Notes under the pieces: model-generated | What the model was told of the DNA's origin: nothing | Databases searched by the model: none | What the model saw: the letters and a program-made list of their open reading frames with translations, nothing else | In this document: positions 43,780 to 53,270 of the stretch, piece by piece | Position numbering within the stretch: position 1 is the stretch's first letter | How the letters are laid out: each line of letters opens with the position of its first letter | Origin: Chelativorans petroleitrophicus | Lineage (GTDB): Bacteria; Pseudomonadota; Alphaproteobacteria; Rhizobiales; Rhizobiaceae | DNA length: 64,000 bases | Direction: 5' to 3' | Assembly (NCBI RefSeq): GCF_025398195.1 | Contig: NZ_JAODNV010000005.1 | Coordinates: forward strand, 62,001-126,000 | Position numbers and translations under genes: made by a program

Positions 43780-45144
43780 ATGAGTAAGCCATTGCCGATC
43801 AAGCAGCGCGATCTGTCCGCCTCGATTGAATTTGCACGGGAGCTGATCGGATGCGGAGCGCTTCTCGTTTTTATTTCAGCCGTATGGACCGAATGGGATG
43901 CTTACAGGTACGTGGCCTGTGTATGTTTGATCCCGGCCGCGATAAGGTATTTTCGCGATGAGTTTAGCAGGCCGGATGGGATTCGCGGCGGCTATATGGG
44001 GCTGCTCTGCTTGGGGTGGGGGATCTACGTCGCTCTGAGATTTGTCTTCGACTTTATGGTGTACCCGGAACAAGGGATTGGGACTTCGGAAGGCATCTAC
44101 CTGTTTCCCTTCCTTTACCCTTTATCAGGTTTCGCCCTTCTGGCGTATATTCGCAGACCTTGGACTGCAGTCTCCGCATTCATCCTCATCAGCTTCGTGG
44201 CCGTTCTGTTTTCAGCTGATTTTGCCGCGATCGCAGAAGGGCGCCGCGCCAGTTTTGTCCTTCACGACAACCCGATTCATGCGGCTATCGCCAATGGTAT
44301 TATGGTGCTTTGCATATTATCCTTTGCAAGCTACCTCCTGCGCGCGCAGAACCTGCAACTCGAGCTGAGGATCGGCTACGCATTTATTGCAGCTGCGGTC
44401 TTTCTCGTTGGCTTGATCAATATCTATGCCCTTAGATCCAAGGGTGTCTGGCTATCGCTGGCTGTCGCGCTTCCTGTTCAGCTCTTTCTCATCGTGGCCA
44501 TCCATGGTGCTGCCAGACGAGTGCTCATCTTGATGGCGGGCATCGTCTTTATTGCGGCCGTGATTGGCACTTTCCTCGCTTGGGATGGCATTCGGGTTGT
44601 GGCCGGGGATACGGCACGGGCTGCCGCGCAAATAATCTCGGACATGTCCGGGGGCGCGGGCCTGCTTGAAAGCATGGATCGTGCGATTCAGGACTCTTCA
44701 ACCCCGGCCAGTTTCCGTGAACGCCTGATGCTTTGGGCCAGCGCCATTTTGATTTGGATGAAAGAGCCGATCTTTGGCCAAGGCGTCACCTGGCTTTACG
44801 CGTGGCAAACGCGCACTTATCCGGACACTGCATTCAATCTACTCCACAATGGCTATTTGGAGATCGCTATCCGCTATGGAATCGTGGGTCTCGCCTTCTA
44901 CGCGGCACTCTTCATCTGGGCGATCAGACAGGTCTGGCGCGCCAAACGCGAAGGTCTAATCGATCCTGCAGCCCTACACGCCTATCTCGGCGTGCTCCTC
45001 TTCTTCTGCATGACCATCCTGACCAACTCGAATGTCCGCCTTGCGCTGGGTGAATCCTATATGTGGTTCTCGGCAGCCTTCGGCTTCTATTGCTTCTATC
45101 GTCTCCAGAGGAGCGGTTTCGTCAAAGCGCGGACATGGCTATAG
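43780..45144 (+). CDS. O-antigen ligase / polymerase-like membrane protein
   Basis: A 454-residue protein with about ten membrane helices and one large periplasmic loop near 290-350 (SMDRAIQDSSTPASFRERLMLWASAILIWMKEPIFGQGVTWLY), including the Wzy_C/WaaL-like pattern FRERLMLW...HNGYLEIAIRYGIVG. The His of LLHNGYLE is the family's conserved loop residue. Such proteins ligate or polymerise O-chain or exopolysaccharide. Base composition is visibly lower in G+C than in the neighbours (44281-44340 has 28 of 60 G+C), suggesting foreign origin or different codon use. It is convergent with the glycosyltransferase gene. Confidence 0.82.
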   Translation: MSKPLPIKQRDLSASIEFARELIGCGALLVFISAVWTEWDAYRYVACVCLIPAAIRYFRDEFSRPDGIRGGYMGLLCLGWGIYVALRFVFDFMVYPEQGIGTSEGIYLFPFLYPLSGFALLAYIRRPWTAVSAFILISFVAVLFSADFAAIAEGRRASFVLHDNPIHAAIANGIMVLCILSFASYLLRAQNLQLELRIGYAFIAAAVFLVGLINIYALRSKGVWLSLAVALPVQLFLIVAIHGAARRVLILMAGIVFIAAVIGTFLAWDGIRVVAGDTARAAAQIISDMSGGAGLLESMDRAIQDSSTPASFRERLMLWASAILIWMKEPIFGQGVTWLYAWQTRTYPDTAFNLLHNGYLEIAIRYGIVGLAFYAALFIWAIRQVWRAKREGLIDPAALHAYLGVLLFFCMTILTNSNVRLALGESYMWFSAAFGFYCFYRLQRSGFVKARTWL

Positions 45145-45160
45145 AGGGCGAACTCCGCCC

Positions 45161-45892
45161 TCAACCTGCATACGCGTAGACGGCGCGGCGCAGATAGTCC
45201 TGCCCGCGGAAGAGAGCCGTGGGCAGGCGCATCAACAAGGGCAGCTTTGTCTGACTGTAGCCGGCGGGGGAGATCGTGGAAGCCGATTTGGCACCACGCA
45301 GGAGAGGGGCCTTCGTCGTCAGAACGCTTTCCCCATGCGCCCAGCCGCGCTCAAGGGCAATGTCATAGGGCAAGAACATCGGCAGCAAGGCGGTACGCAA
45401 CGTCCTGGCGGAGGAAAGCGAGACGAGATAGCCCATTGCTGAGCCGAGCGGTCCGTGAATGCAGCGGCCGACTACGTCTCCCGCTTCGGTCTTCGCTTTG
45501 GCCACGAAGCCTTTGATGCGGTGGTTGTAGAGCTTCACGACACCGGGGGCGGGATCGAGTCGTGCCAAAGCCTCGATGCGCGGTACGAGATCGGCGAGGA
45601 AATCCGCATCATCCTCCAGGATGACGGCGAAGGGCCAGCCGGCCTCGATGACACGATCAAGCGCGCGCATATGGCTCATATAGCACCCGTATTCCCCCCC
45701 TATTGGGTACCGTCCATGCCAGAGACGAAATCTTCTCGCGTCAAAATCCTTCCAGTCGGCAGGATCGATCGCATTGCCATCTACAGCCGGCACGCGTTCA
45801 GGCACAAATCCCGCAGCAGCCGCGCGGGCCTGTAACGCTTCCCATCGGTCCCGCGAACGGTCCAGGTTGATGACAAGAACGGGAATCTGCAC
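45161..45892 (-). CDS. Family 25 glycosyltransferase (LPS biosynthesis type)
   Basis: A 243-residue glycosyltransferase: N-terminal VLVINLDRSRDRWEALQARAA, the GEYGCYMSHMRALDRVIEAG block, and the acidic ILEDDADF motif expected to hold metal and nucleotide sugar. Bacterial family 25 enzymes add hexoses to lipooligosaccharide. The start is GTG at 45892. It lies convergent with the O-antigen-ligase-like gene, which fits a surface-polysaccharide role. Confidence 0.9.
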   Translation of the reverse strand: MQIPVLVINLDRSRDRWEALQARAAAAGFVPERVPAVDGNAIDPADWKDFDARRFRLWHGRYPIGGEYGCYMSHMRALDRVIEAGWPFAVILEDDADFLADLVPRIEALARLDPAPGVVKLYNHRIKGFVAKAKTEAGDVVGRCIHGPLGSAMGYLVSLSSARTLRTALLPMFLPYDIALERGWAHGESVLTTKAPLLRGAKSASTISPAGYSQTKLPLLMRLPTALFRGQDYLRRAVYAYAG

Positions 45893-45904
45893 GGAGCGCC
45901 CGCC

Positions 45905-46336
45905 TCAAGCCTTCAGCGCATCGCGGATTTTCTGTGCGTTCTGCGCCAACACCTCTTGGTCTTCCATCTCGCCGGTGTGCGGGCGCAGCGGCACGCCCTC
46001 GAAGCGGGGGATGACATGGACATGCAGGTGAAACACGACCTGCCCGCCGGCCTGCTCGTTGAACTGATGGATCGTTACGCCCTGAGCATCGAACGCCTTC
46101 ATGGAGGCGCGGGCCACCTTCCTGACGGTTCGCATCACCGCGGCGAGCGTCTCATCGTCAACGTCAAGAATGTTGCGCACGGGGCTCTTGGGGATGACAA
46201 GACAGTGCCCCTTGCCGCGCGGCATGATGTCCATGAAGGCGAGCGTCTGGTCGTCCTCATAGATCTTGTGCGCGGGCAGCTCGCCGCGCAGGATCTTGGC
46301 AAACGGGTTTTGCTCGTCATAGGCGCTGGTCGCCAT
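45905..46336 (-). CDS. HIT family protein (histidine-triad nucleotide hydrolase)
   Basis: A 143-residue HIT protein with the triad HLHVHVIPR (H103, H105, H107), preceded by FNEQAGGQVVF and the N-terminal PFAKILRGELPAHKIYEDD. HIT proteins hydrolyse nucleoside phosphoramidates or dinucleotides. It ends 12 bases before the glycosyltransferase start on the same strand. Confidence 0.95.
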   Translation of the reverse strand: MATSAYDEQNPFAKILRGELPAHKIYEDDQTLAFMDIMPRGKGHCLVIPKSPVRNILDVDDETLAAVMRTVRKVARASMKAFDAQGVTIHQFNEQAGGQVVFHLHVHVIPRFEGVPLRPHTGEMEDQEVLAQNAQKIRDALKA

Positions 46337-46408
46337 CTCGGTCTCCTCAGTTGGTCCGGGTCAACCTTTGTGACCTGTCGCAGGCGCGGTCAAGCCCACC
46401 GCCGCCGC

Positions 46409-47587
46409 TCATGGGCCCTTCCTGTAAGGTGCATGTTCGGCCAGCATCTCGCCTATGGCCGCCACGTCGCGGCGCTCTCGTTCCAGATAGTCGGCGACGG
46501 CGCGCCTCAGGCCTGCATGGGCGATGTAGTGGGCCGAGCAGGTGGTGACCGGCAGATAGCCGCGCGCAAGCTTGTGCTCGCCTTGCGCGCCTGCCTCCAC
46601 GCGCTTGAGCCCCTTGGCGATCGCGAATTCGATGGCCTGATGGTAGCACACTTCGAAGTGCAGAAAGGGGTGGTGCTCGATGCAACCCCAATTGCGGCCA
46701 TAAAGCGCATCGGAACCGATGAAATTGATGGCGCCGGCAATGTAGCGCCCGCCGCGTCTCGCCATCACGAGCAGGATGTCCTCGGCCATCGTCTCCCCGA
46801 TCAGGGAGAAGAACTGGCGGTTGAGATAAGGCCGCCCCCATTTGCGGCTGCCGGTGTCCATATAGAAGGCGAAGAAGTCATCCCACACCGCCTCCGTCAG
46901 GTCCGAGCCCGTGAGCCAGTCGATCTCAATGCCCGCTTCCAGCGCGGCGCGCCGCTCCTTCCTCAGCGCCTTGCGCTTGCGCGAAGCGAGCGTGCCGAGA
47001 AATTCGTCATACGAGGCGTAGCCTTCATTGAAGAAGTGGAACTGCTGGTCGGTGCGTCTCAGGAAGCCGGCATTCTCGAGAGCGGCCATGTCTTCGGGCA
47101 GCACAAAGGTCACGTGCACGGAGGAGATGCCCAACCGGTCCGCGAACGTGCGGAGCCCTTCGGCAAGGGCGGAGCGCACGGCTTCCGGCCGTGCGTTGCG
47201 GCTTACCAGGAGGCGCGGGCCCGTTGCAGGCGTGAAAGGCACAGAGACCTGAAGCTTGGGATAGTAGCGCCCGCCGGCGCGTTCGAAGGCGTCGGCCCAG
47301 CCATGGTCGAAAACGTACTCGCCTTGGCTGTGGGATTTCAGGTAGCACGGAACCGCGCCGAGCAGCGTCCCGTCGGCGCTCTCCAGCCGCAGATGCTGAC
47401 CGAGCCAGCCCGTCTTGCCGGTGGCGCAGCCGCTGTCTTCCAGTGCCTTCAGGAAGGCACGGGAGACGAAAGGATTATAGGGCTCCGAGCCTTCCCGCGT
47501 GGTGCCGGAAAGGCTCGCCCATTCCTCGGGCGTGAAGGTGTCGAGGCTCTGCGCCACGGTGAGCGTTGCCGCCCCCTCGCTCTGCAT
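46409..47587 (-). CDS. FemAB/GNAT-like protein (peptidoglycan-bridge type, DUF482)
   Basis: A 392-residue cytoplasmic protein with two GNAT-like halves. Typical blocks are WASLSGTTREGSEPYNPFVSRAFLKALE at the start, HVTFVLPEDMAAL, then DFFAFYMDTGSRKWGRPYLNRQFF and the C-terminal GSDALYGRNWGCIEHHPFLHFEVCYHQAIEFA. These define the DUF482/FemAB-like family of alphaproteobacteria; the substrate is unknown. The ATG at 47587 is preferred to one 18 bases upstream. Confidence 0.88.
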   Translation of the reverse strand: MQSEGAATLTVAQSLDTFTPEEWASLSGTTREGSEPYNPFVSRAFLKALEDSGCATGKTGWLGQHLRLESADGTLLGAVPCYLKSHSQGEYVFDHGWADAFERAGGRYYPKLQVSVPFTPATGPRLLVSRNARPEAVRSALAEGLRTFADRLGISSVHVTFVLPEDMAALENAGFLRRTDQQFHFFNEGYASYDEFLGTLASRKRKALRKERRAALEAGIEIDWLTGSDLTEAVWDDFFAFYMDTGSRKWGRPYLNRQFFSLIGETMAEDILLVMARRGGRYIAGAINFIGSDALYGRNWGCIEHHPFLHFEVCYHQAIEFAIAKGLKRVEAGAQGEHKLARGYLPVTTCSAHYIAHAGLRRAVADYLERERRDVAAIGEMLAEHAPYRKGP

Positions 47588-47638
47588 GTCGCCTCCTGTC
47601 CTCATTGCGCTGAAACGTAGGTGAAGTGAAACGTTTCG

Positions 47639-48358
47639 TCACTCCGCCGGCGGCTCGAATCCTTCAAATGTCATCTGGTCGGCGTAGCGGAATGTGCGCT
47701 CCACGCCTTCCTCATTGCATACGGTCCAGCTGATGACGGGCATCGACAGCCGCTCGCGCAGGAAGGTTACAAAGGGATTGGGAAGATCATCCACGCAGTA
47801 GGAGGCGAAGCTGATCCCGTTGGCAAGCATCGAAAAATGCGCCTCTATAGCCGCTACGGAACGTCCCTCCGCCGTCAACCCCACCGGAATTTCGGCCGCG
47901 ATCTTGCCGAGCTCCCTGATGATCCAGTGGTCGAAGGACATGAGAGCCACCTGCCCCGTATATCCTGAAAGGCAGGAGAGCGTCGCCTCCGCAAGGCCCG
48001 AATCGTGCCCTGCGATGCCTTTCAGTTCGATGACGACCGGAACCCGTCCGGCGATCACCTCCAAAGCTTGGGCGAGGGTGGGGATACGCTCCTCCGTGCC
48101 GCCCACCTTCAGGCTTGTGAGCTCAGCGGAGGTCCGCTGCCAGATCATGCCGTCCACGCCCGTAAGCCGGTCCAAGCATACGTCGTGGAAGATGATAGGT
48201 ACGCCATCGGCGGAAAGCCGTACGTCGCATTCGATGGCATAGCCGCGCTCGGCTGCGGCCTCGAAGGCTGCAAGCGTGTTCTCCCATCGTACCCTGTTCA
48301 TGTCATGAAATCCGCGATGGGCGATGGGGCGTGCTTTGAGCCAGGAGATGTCAACCAT
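47639..48358 (-). CDS. Glycerophosphodiester phosphodiesterase
   Basis: A 239-residue TIM-barrel enzyme that releases glycerol-3-phosphate from glycerophosphodiesters. The GDPD motifs are PIAHRGFHD (H14, R15), ENTLAAF, and CDVRLSADGVPIIFHDVCLDRLTG (Glu/Asp ligands and second His). No signal peptide is seen, so it is cytoplasmic. The ATG at 48358 follows the RidA stop (48366) by seven bases. Confidence 0.95.
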   Translation of the reverse strand: MVDISWLKARPIAHRGFHDMNRVRWENTLAAFEAAAERGYAIECDVRLSADGVPIIFHDVCLDRLTGVDGMIWQRTSAELTSLKVGGTEERIPTLAQALEVIAGRVPVVIELKGIAGHDSGLAEATLSCLSGYTGQVALMSFDHWIIRELGKIAAEIPVGLTAEGRSVAAIEAHFSMLANGISFASYCVDDLPNPFVTFLRERLSMPVISWTVCNEEGVERTFRYADQMTFEGFEPPAE

Positions 48359-48365
48359 AGGATCC

Positions 48366-48833
48366 TCAGGCAATTTCGATCATGGCTTCGATTTCGACCG
48401 GCGCGTTCATGGGAAGCGCGGCTGTACCGACCGCCGAACGCGCGTGGCGGCCCCTGTCGCCGAGAGCGGCCACCAGGAAGTCCGACGCGCCATTGGCTAC
48501 AAGGTGCTGCTCGGTGAAATCCGGCGTCGAGGCGACGAAGACGGTGATCTTGACGATGCGGCGGATGCGCTCCAGATCGCCGAGCGCAGCGCGGGCCTGC
48601 GCCAGCACATTGACGGCACACCATTTGGCCGCAAGCTTGCCGGCCTCCGTGCCCAGTTCCCGTCCCAACAGTCCCATGGCCATCAGCTTGCCGTCCTTTA
48701 TCGGAAGCTGTCCGGAGGTGACGAGCAATCCCTCCGTTTCAACGGCGGGAACGTAGTTGGCCACGGCGGCCGCCGGAGTTGTTGGCAGTTCCACGCCAAG
48801 CTCCAGAAGCCGCTTCTCGATCGTATTACCCAT
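48366..48833 (-). CDS. RidA (YjgF/YER057c/UK114) family protein
   Basis: A 155-residue protein: RLLELGVELPTTPAAAVANYVPAVE, then LLVTSGQLPIKDGK, LAQARAALGDLERIRRIVKITVFVAS and GRHARSAVGTAALPMNAPVEIEAMIEIA. The conserved Arg in RSAVGTAALP is the enamine/imine-binding residue of the family. The ATG at 48833 begins the conserved region. It is coupled to the phosphodiesterase gene. Confidence 0.93.
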   Translation of the reverse strand: MGNTIEKRLLELGVELPTTPAAAVANYVPAVETEGLLVTSGQLPIKDGKLMAMGLLGRELGTEAGKLAAKWCAVNVLAQARAALGDLERIRRIVKITVFVASTPDFTEQHLVANGASDFLVAALGDRGRHARSAVGTAALPMNAPVEIEAMIEIA

Positions 48834-48943
48834 TAATCCTACCTCGCTACCTTGCACGAGCGCCTCTGTTTTGCCACGAGCGAACTTCATCCGTGACTGA
48901 CATGCGCGATGCGAATACAACGTTCCTAACCGGAGATCGCCTA

Positions 48944-49777
48944 ATGCGCCTGCCGCGCGTCTTTCTCGCCTTCCTTCCCGCCATGGGCATCGCCGCTGCC
49001 GGCACGGCGGAGGCCCGAACCCTTCTGCCGCATCGCGCGGTGTACGATCTAGCGCTCGCGGAGGCCGAGGACACCTCAGACATTGACCAGCTTACCGGTC
49101 GCTGGGTATTCGAATTCTCCGGTTCCGCCTGTCAAGGCTATACCTTGAAATCCCGCATTGTCATGCGCTTTGACATGAGCGGCACCTTGCGCATTGTCGA
49201 CCAGCAGGTGACGAGCTTCGAGGATGGGGCGGGCGAGACCTTCCGCTTCGTCACCAAATCCTTCATCGACCAGGATCTCGATTCGGAGGTGGCGGGCACA
49301 GCGCGCACCGGGCCTTCGGGCACCGTGGTCGAATACGACAAGCCTGAGCAGGTCAAGCGTTCGTTCGCGCCGGCGCTCTTTCCCACGGCGCAGCTCCGCG
49401 AATTGCTGGACAGGGCGGAGGCCGGCGAACGCTTTTACGAAACTGCCATCTTCGACGGAACGGAATTCACGAATGATGCGGTTTATGTCTCGGTGGTGGT
49501 GGGTGCGCCCCAGCCTGTAGGCCAGAACGATCCGGAAAGGAAGGTTCTAGGCGAGCTTACGGATGACCGTTTCCGGCCGGTGACTGCCGCCTACTTCGAC
49601 GGCGAGGAGACTGATGGCGAGGAGACCAGCGACTACAATGTCAGCTTCAAGCTCCATGAAAGCGGCATCCAGCGCGACATGCTGATCCGTTACGCCGATT
49701 ATTCCATGACGGCCAAACTGACCGATCTTGCTATCTTCGATACCGACACGGATTGCGAAAACGAAGAGGGGCAATAA
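48944..49777 (+). CDS. eipB: EipB-like periplasmic envelope-integrity protein (DUF1849)
   Basis: A 277-residue secreted protein with a signal peptide ([23 protein letters not shown], ~1-24) and a DUF1849 beta-spiral: [20 protein letters not shown], then [25 protein letters not shown]. Cys63 and Cys271 are the only two cysteines of the mature part and match the conserved EipB disulfide in Brucella (280 aa), where the protein is essential for envelope integrity. GGAGATCG precedes the ATG; upstream starts run into the RidA promoter side. Confidence 0.88.
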   Translation: MRLPRVFLAFLPAMGIAAAGTAEARTLLPHRAVYDLALAEAEDTSDIDQLTGRWVFEFSGSACQGYTLKSRIVMRFDMSGTLRIVDQQVTSFEDGAGETFRFVTKSFIDQDLDSEVAGTARTGPSGTVVEYDKPEQVKRSFAPALFPTAQLRELLDRAEAGERFYETAIFDGTEFTNDAVYVSVVVGAPQPVGQNDPERKVLGELTDDRFRPVTAAYFDGEETDGEETSDYNVSFKLHESGIQRDMLIRYADYSMTAKLTDLAIFDTDTDCENEEGQ

Positions 49778-49820
49778 CTCGTCCTGAGCGGCGCCCGTGC
49801 GGTCAAATCGAACCCAGGCC

Positions 49821-49849
49821 TTGCAATTTCAGGCACGTGCCTCTATATG
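49821..49849 (+). promoter_or_regulatory. Candidate sigma-70 promoter of rpsB-tsf
   Basis: TTGCAA (49821-49826) and TATATG (49844-49849) with exactly 17 bases between. Transcription would start near 49857 and run into the structured rpsB leader, about 110 bases ahead of rpsB. Confidence 0.6.
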
Positions 49850-49864
49850 CGCGCCCATTCCACA

Positions 49865-49939
49865 CGCGGACCATGGGTTCCAGTCCGGGAGACATCCGGG
49901 CTGACGCCTCCGGTGGCGCAATGCGCCTGACGGTCCGCG
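49865..49939 (+). ncRNA. Structured 5' leader of rpsB (possible S2 autoregulatory element)
   Basis: A perfect 8-bp stem (CGCGGACC 49865-49872 with GGTCCGCG 49932-49939) encloses an 8-bp hairpin (CAGTCCGG 49881-49888 with CCGGGCTG 49896-49903, one G-U) and a third short hairpin at 49905-49927 with two alternative pairings (CGCC/GGCG or GGCGC/GCGCC). This three-way-junction shape sits just before the rpsB Shine-Dalgarno. Autoregulation by S2 through its leader is known in gammaproteobacteria; this RNA's shape is different and the role is inferred. Confidence 0.55.
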
Positions 49940-49965
49940 GAGGTTCAACCGGAAAGGAAAATAGG

Positions 49966-50784
49966 ATGGCTCTGCCTGATTTCAGCATGCGTCAGCTTCT
50001 TGAGGCTGGCGTTCACTTCGGACACCAGACACATCGCTGGAACCCGAAGATGGCTCCCTACATCTTCGGCTCGCGCAACAACATCCACATCATAGACCTG
50101 AGCCAGACGGTGCCGCTTCTGCACCAGGCCCTGAAGGCCGTTTCCGATACGGTGGCTCGCGGCGGCCGCGTGCTTTTCGTGGGCACGAAGCGCCAGGCCT
50201 CCGAGATCGTGGCCGACTCGGCCAAGCGCTGCGCGCAGTACTATGTGAACGCGCGCTGGCTGGGCGGCATGCTGACGAACTGGAAAACCATCTCCAATTC
50301 GATCCAGCGTCTGCGCCGTCTGGATGAGATGCTTGCCGGCGACACGCAGGGCCTCACCAAGAAGGAGCGGCTCAACCTGGAGCGCGAGCGCGACAAGCTG
50401 GAGCGTGCCTTGGGCGGCATTCGCGACATGGGCTCGACGCCGGACATGATGTTCGTCATCGACACCAACAAGGAAGCGATTGCGGTGCAGGAAGCGCGCC
50501 GGCTTGGCATTCCGGTGGTCGCCATTCTCGACTCGAACTGCGATCCAGATGTGGTCGATTACCCGATCCCGGGCAATGATGATGCCGCGCGCGCCATTTC
50601 GCTCTACTGCGATCTGATCGCCAAGGCTGCCATCGACGGCATCGAGCGCCAGCAGGGTGCTCTGGGCATCGATATCGGTGAATCCGCGGAAGCGCCGGCC
50701 GAGCCCGCGCTTGAGGAAGTACCTGCCGCCGAAGCGGCTTCCGAGCCTGCGCTTTCGGAAGAAGTAGAAACCGATAGCAATTGA
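49966..50784 (+). CDS. rpsB: 30S ribosomal protein S2
   Basis: A 272-residue ribosomal protein: [75 protein letters not shown] and [17 protein letters not shown], all standard S2. An acidic alphaproteobacterial C-terminal tail ([19 protein letters not shown]) follows. The ATG at 49966 has AAAGGA upstream; longer ORF starts lie inside the leader. It is followed by tsf in the usual order. Confidence 0.98.
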   Translation: MALPDFSMRQLLEAGVHFGHQTHRWNPKMAPYIFGSRNNIHIIDLSQTVPLLHQALKAVSDTVARGGRVLFVGTKRQASEIVADSAKRCAQYYVNARWLGGMLTNWKTISNSIQRLRRLDEMLAGDTQGLTKKERLNLERERDKLERALGGIRDMGSTPDMMFVIDTNKEAIAVQEARRLGIPVVAILDSNCDPDVVDYPIPGNDDAARAISLYCDLIAKAAIDGIERQQGALGIDIGESAEAPAEPALEEVPAAEAASEPALSEEVETDSN

Positions 50785-50855
50785 GGAACGGTCCTGCGAC
50801 CGGGGCCTTTTCTCCGGGGGCGGATCCCTGGAACGAATTCGTTTAAGAGGCGACG

Positions 50856-51779
50856 ATGAGCATTTCAGCAGCATTGGTCAAGCAACTGCGCGAGATGACA
50901 GGCGCGGGCATGATGGACTGCAAGACCGCGCTTTCCGAAACCGGAGGCGACCTGGAGGCGGCTGTCGACTGGCTGCGCAAGAAGGGTATCTCCAAGGCTG
51001 ACAAGAAGTCCGGCCGCACAGCGGCCGAGGGGTTGGTCGGCGTGGCCTCGGAGCCACAGAGCGCCGTTGTGGTCGAGGTGAATTCCGAGACGGACTTCGT
51101 GGCACGCAATGAATCTTTCCAGACCCTCGTGCGCGACATTGCCAATGTGGCGCTCGGTACCGACGGCAGCGTAGAGGCCGTGGCCAATGCCACCTATCCC
51201 GATGGCGGCAAGTCGGTCGCGGACACGATCCGCGAAGCGATCGCCACGATCGGTGAGAACATGACGCTTCGCCGGGCTGCGAAACTCACCGTTGGCAAGG
51301 GTGCGGTTGCCACCTATGTCCACAATGCCCTGGCGGAGGGACTCGGCAAGATCGGCGTTCTTGTGGCCATCGAGACCGAGGGAGACGCCGAAGCGGCGCG
51401 GAACTTCGGGCGGCAGGTCGCCATGCATGTGGCTGCCACCAGCCCGCTTGCGCTGACGGAAGCGGAGATCGATCCTGCGCTCGTAGAGCGGGAGAAGGCG
51501 ATCTTCTCTGAGCAGGCGCGCCAGTCCGGCAAGCCGGAGAACATCATCGAGAAGATGGTGGAAGGCCGGCTGCGCAAGTATTTCGAAGAGGTCGTCCTGC
51601 TCAAGCAGGCCTTCGTCATCAACCCGGACCTCACCGTAGAAAAGGCATTGAAGGAGGCGGAGAAGGAGATCGGCGCGCCCGCGACGATAACCGGCTTCGT
51701 GCGCTTTGCGCTCGGTGAGGGCATCGAACGGAACGAGACGGATTTCGCTGCCGAAGTGGCTGCCGCCGTCAAGTCCTGA
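50856..51779 (+). CDS. tsf: Elongation factor Ts
   Basis: A 307-residue guanine-nucleotide exchange factor for EF-Tu. It has the N-terminal UBA-like domain ([23 protein letters not shown]) and the core with the TDFVARN Tu-binding loop ([16 protein letters not shown]). Length and order are typical. It lies 71 bases after rpsB; a hairpin follows it at 51807-51836. Confidence 0.98.
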   Translation: MSISAALVKQLREMTGAGMMDCKTALSETGGDLEAAVDWLRKKGISKADKKSGRTAAEGLVGVASEPQSAVVVEVNSETDFVARNESFQTLVRDIANVALGTDGSVEAVANATYPDGGKSVADTIREAIATIGENMTLRRAAKLTVGKGAVATYVHNALAEGLGKIGVLVAIETEGDAEAARNFGRQVAMHVAATSPLALTEAEIDPALVEREKAIFSEQARQSGKPENIIEKMVEGRLRKYFEEVVLLKQAFVINPDLTVEKALKEAEKEIGAPATITGFVRFALGEGIERNETDFAAEVAAAVKS

Positions 51780-51806
51780 TTTCTGACGTTCCCGAGGGGC
51801 GGGAGA

Positions 51807-51836
51807 AAGGGCATCGCGTGACAACGCGATGCCCTT
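51807..51836 (+). terminator. Strong hairpin after tsf
   Basis: AAGGGCATCGCG (51807-51818) pairs perfectly with CGCGATGCCCTT (51825-51836) over a 6-base loop. No T-run follows, so it may terminate weakly or stabilise the rpsB-tsf mRNA. Confidence 0.5.
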
Positions 51837-51908
51837 CGTGTAGGCGATAGACGACTGTAGAGGCCGCTGCGGGCGTTCGGCATTGCTGCCCGCACAGGCG
51901 GAAAGGAG

Positions 51909-52667
51909 ATGAGCGGCTTGACCTCCCCGAAATACCGACGTGTCATCCTCAAGGCTTCAGGTGAAGCGCTGATGGGAAGCCAGGGCTTCGGCATCGACGT
52001 ATCCGTTGTCGATCGCATCGCAGCAGATATTGCTGAGGCGCGTGAACTGGGCGTAGAGGTCGGCGTCGTGATCGGCGGCGGCAACATCTTCCGCGGGGTG
52101 GCGGTCGCCTCCAAGGGCGGAGACAGGGTGACCGGCGACCACATGGGCATGCTCGGCACCGTCATCAATTCGTTGGCGCTCAGGACGTCGCTCGTCAAGA
52201 TCGGGGTCGATGCGGTCGTGCTGTCGGCCATCGCCATGCCGGAGCTTTGCGAAAGCTTCTCGCAGCGTCAGGCCACCGCCTACATGAACGAGGGCAAGGT
52301 GGTCATCTTTGCTGGGGGGACCGGGAACCCCTTCTTTACCACAGACTCGGCAGCCGCTCTTCGGGCGGCCGAGATCGGTGCCGATGCCCTGTTCAAGGGC
52401 ACGCAGGTCGATGGCGTCTATTCGGCCGACCCGCGCAAGGTGAAGGATGCGGTACGCTATGACCGCATCACCCATGACCAGGTGATGCGCGATAACCTCG
52501 GCGTCATGGACGCCGCCGCAATTGCCCTTGCGCGGGAGAACAACATTCCGATAATCGTCTTCTCAATACACGAAAAGGGTGGGTTCGGCGCTATTCTGCG
52601 CGGCGAGGGGCTTTGCACCGTCGTCGGTGATGCGCCAGCCCCGATCGGTGAGCGCAAGGAGGCATGA
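51909..52667 (+). CDS. pyrH: UMP kinase
   Basis: A 252-residue amino-acid-kinase-fold enzyme that phosphorylates UMP. Motifs: [21 protein letters not shown] at the start, [12 protein letters not shown], the [15 protein letters not shown] helix and [25 protein letters not shown] lies just before the ATG. pyrH sits between tsf and frr, the standard alphaproteobacterial order. Confidence 0.98.
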   Translation: MSGLTSPKYRRVILKASGEALMGSQGFGIDVSVVDRIAADIAEARELGVEVGVVIGGGNIFRGVAVASKGGDRVTGDHMGMLGTVINSLALRTSLVKIGVDAVVLSAIAMPELCESFSQRQATAYMNEGKVVIFAGGTGNPFFTTDSAAALRAAEIGADALFKGTQVDGVYSADPRKVKDAVRYDRITHDQVMRDNLGVMDAAAIALARENNIPIIVFSIHEKGGFGAILRGEGLCTVVGDAPAPIGERKEA

Positions 52668-52668
52668 T

Positions 52669-53229
52669 ATGCCCGACGGTATAGATTTCAAGGATCTCGC
52701 CCGCCGTATGGATGGAGCGGTCAACGCTTTCCGGCACGACATCGCCTCGCTCAGGACCGGCCGGGCCTCGGCCAATCTGCTCGATCCGGTTCACGTCGAG
52801 GCTTACGGGGCCTCCATGCCTATAAACCAGCTTGCGACGATCTCCGTGCCGGAGCCGCGCATGATTTCCGTGTCGGTGTGGGATCAGAGCCTCGTTCAGG
52901 CGGTGGACAAGGCCATCCGAGAGGCCAATCTCGGCTTCAACCCGATCGTCGAGGGTTCTACCCTGCGCATTCCGCTTCCCGAGCTCAATGAGGAGCGGCG
53001 CAAGGAATTGGCAAAGATCGCGCATCAATATGCCGAAAACGCCCGCGTGGCCGTGCGTCATGTTCGCCGCGACGGAATGGAGCATCTCAAAAAGGCCGAA
53101 AAGGAAGGCGAAATCAGCCAGGATGAGATGCATGCCCAGTCCGAGCGCGTGCAGAAGATGACGGATGAGAGAATCATCGCGATCGACAAGCTTCTCGCTG
53201 AGAAGGAAGCGGAGATCATGCAGGTTTGA
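52669..53229 (+). CDS. frr: Ribosome recycling factor
   Basis: A 186-residue [80 protein letters not shown] and [25 protein letters not shown]. It splits post-termination ribosomes with EF-G. The ATG at 52669 is one base after the pyrH stop codon; AAGGAGG precedes it. Confidence 0.98.
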   Translation: MPDGIDFKDLARRMDGAVNAFRHDIASLRTGRASANLLDPVHVEAYGASMPINQLATISVPEPRMISVSVWDQSLVQAVDKAIREANLGFNPIVEGSTLRIPLPELNEERRKELAKIAHQYAENARVAVRHVRRDGMEHLKKAEKEGEISQDEMHAQSERVQKMTDERIIAIDKLLAEKEAEIMQV

Positions 53230-53270
53230 CCTCACGCCGGGCGGGCCGCCGAGACAAGGGGGAAGAACAG

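Noticed and set aside
43647-45160. The lower-G+C O-antigen-ligase-like segment as a genomic island.
   Set aside because: Only one gene is affected, with no integrase, tRNA junction, direct repeat or insertion sequence. It is kept as a compositional observation only.
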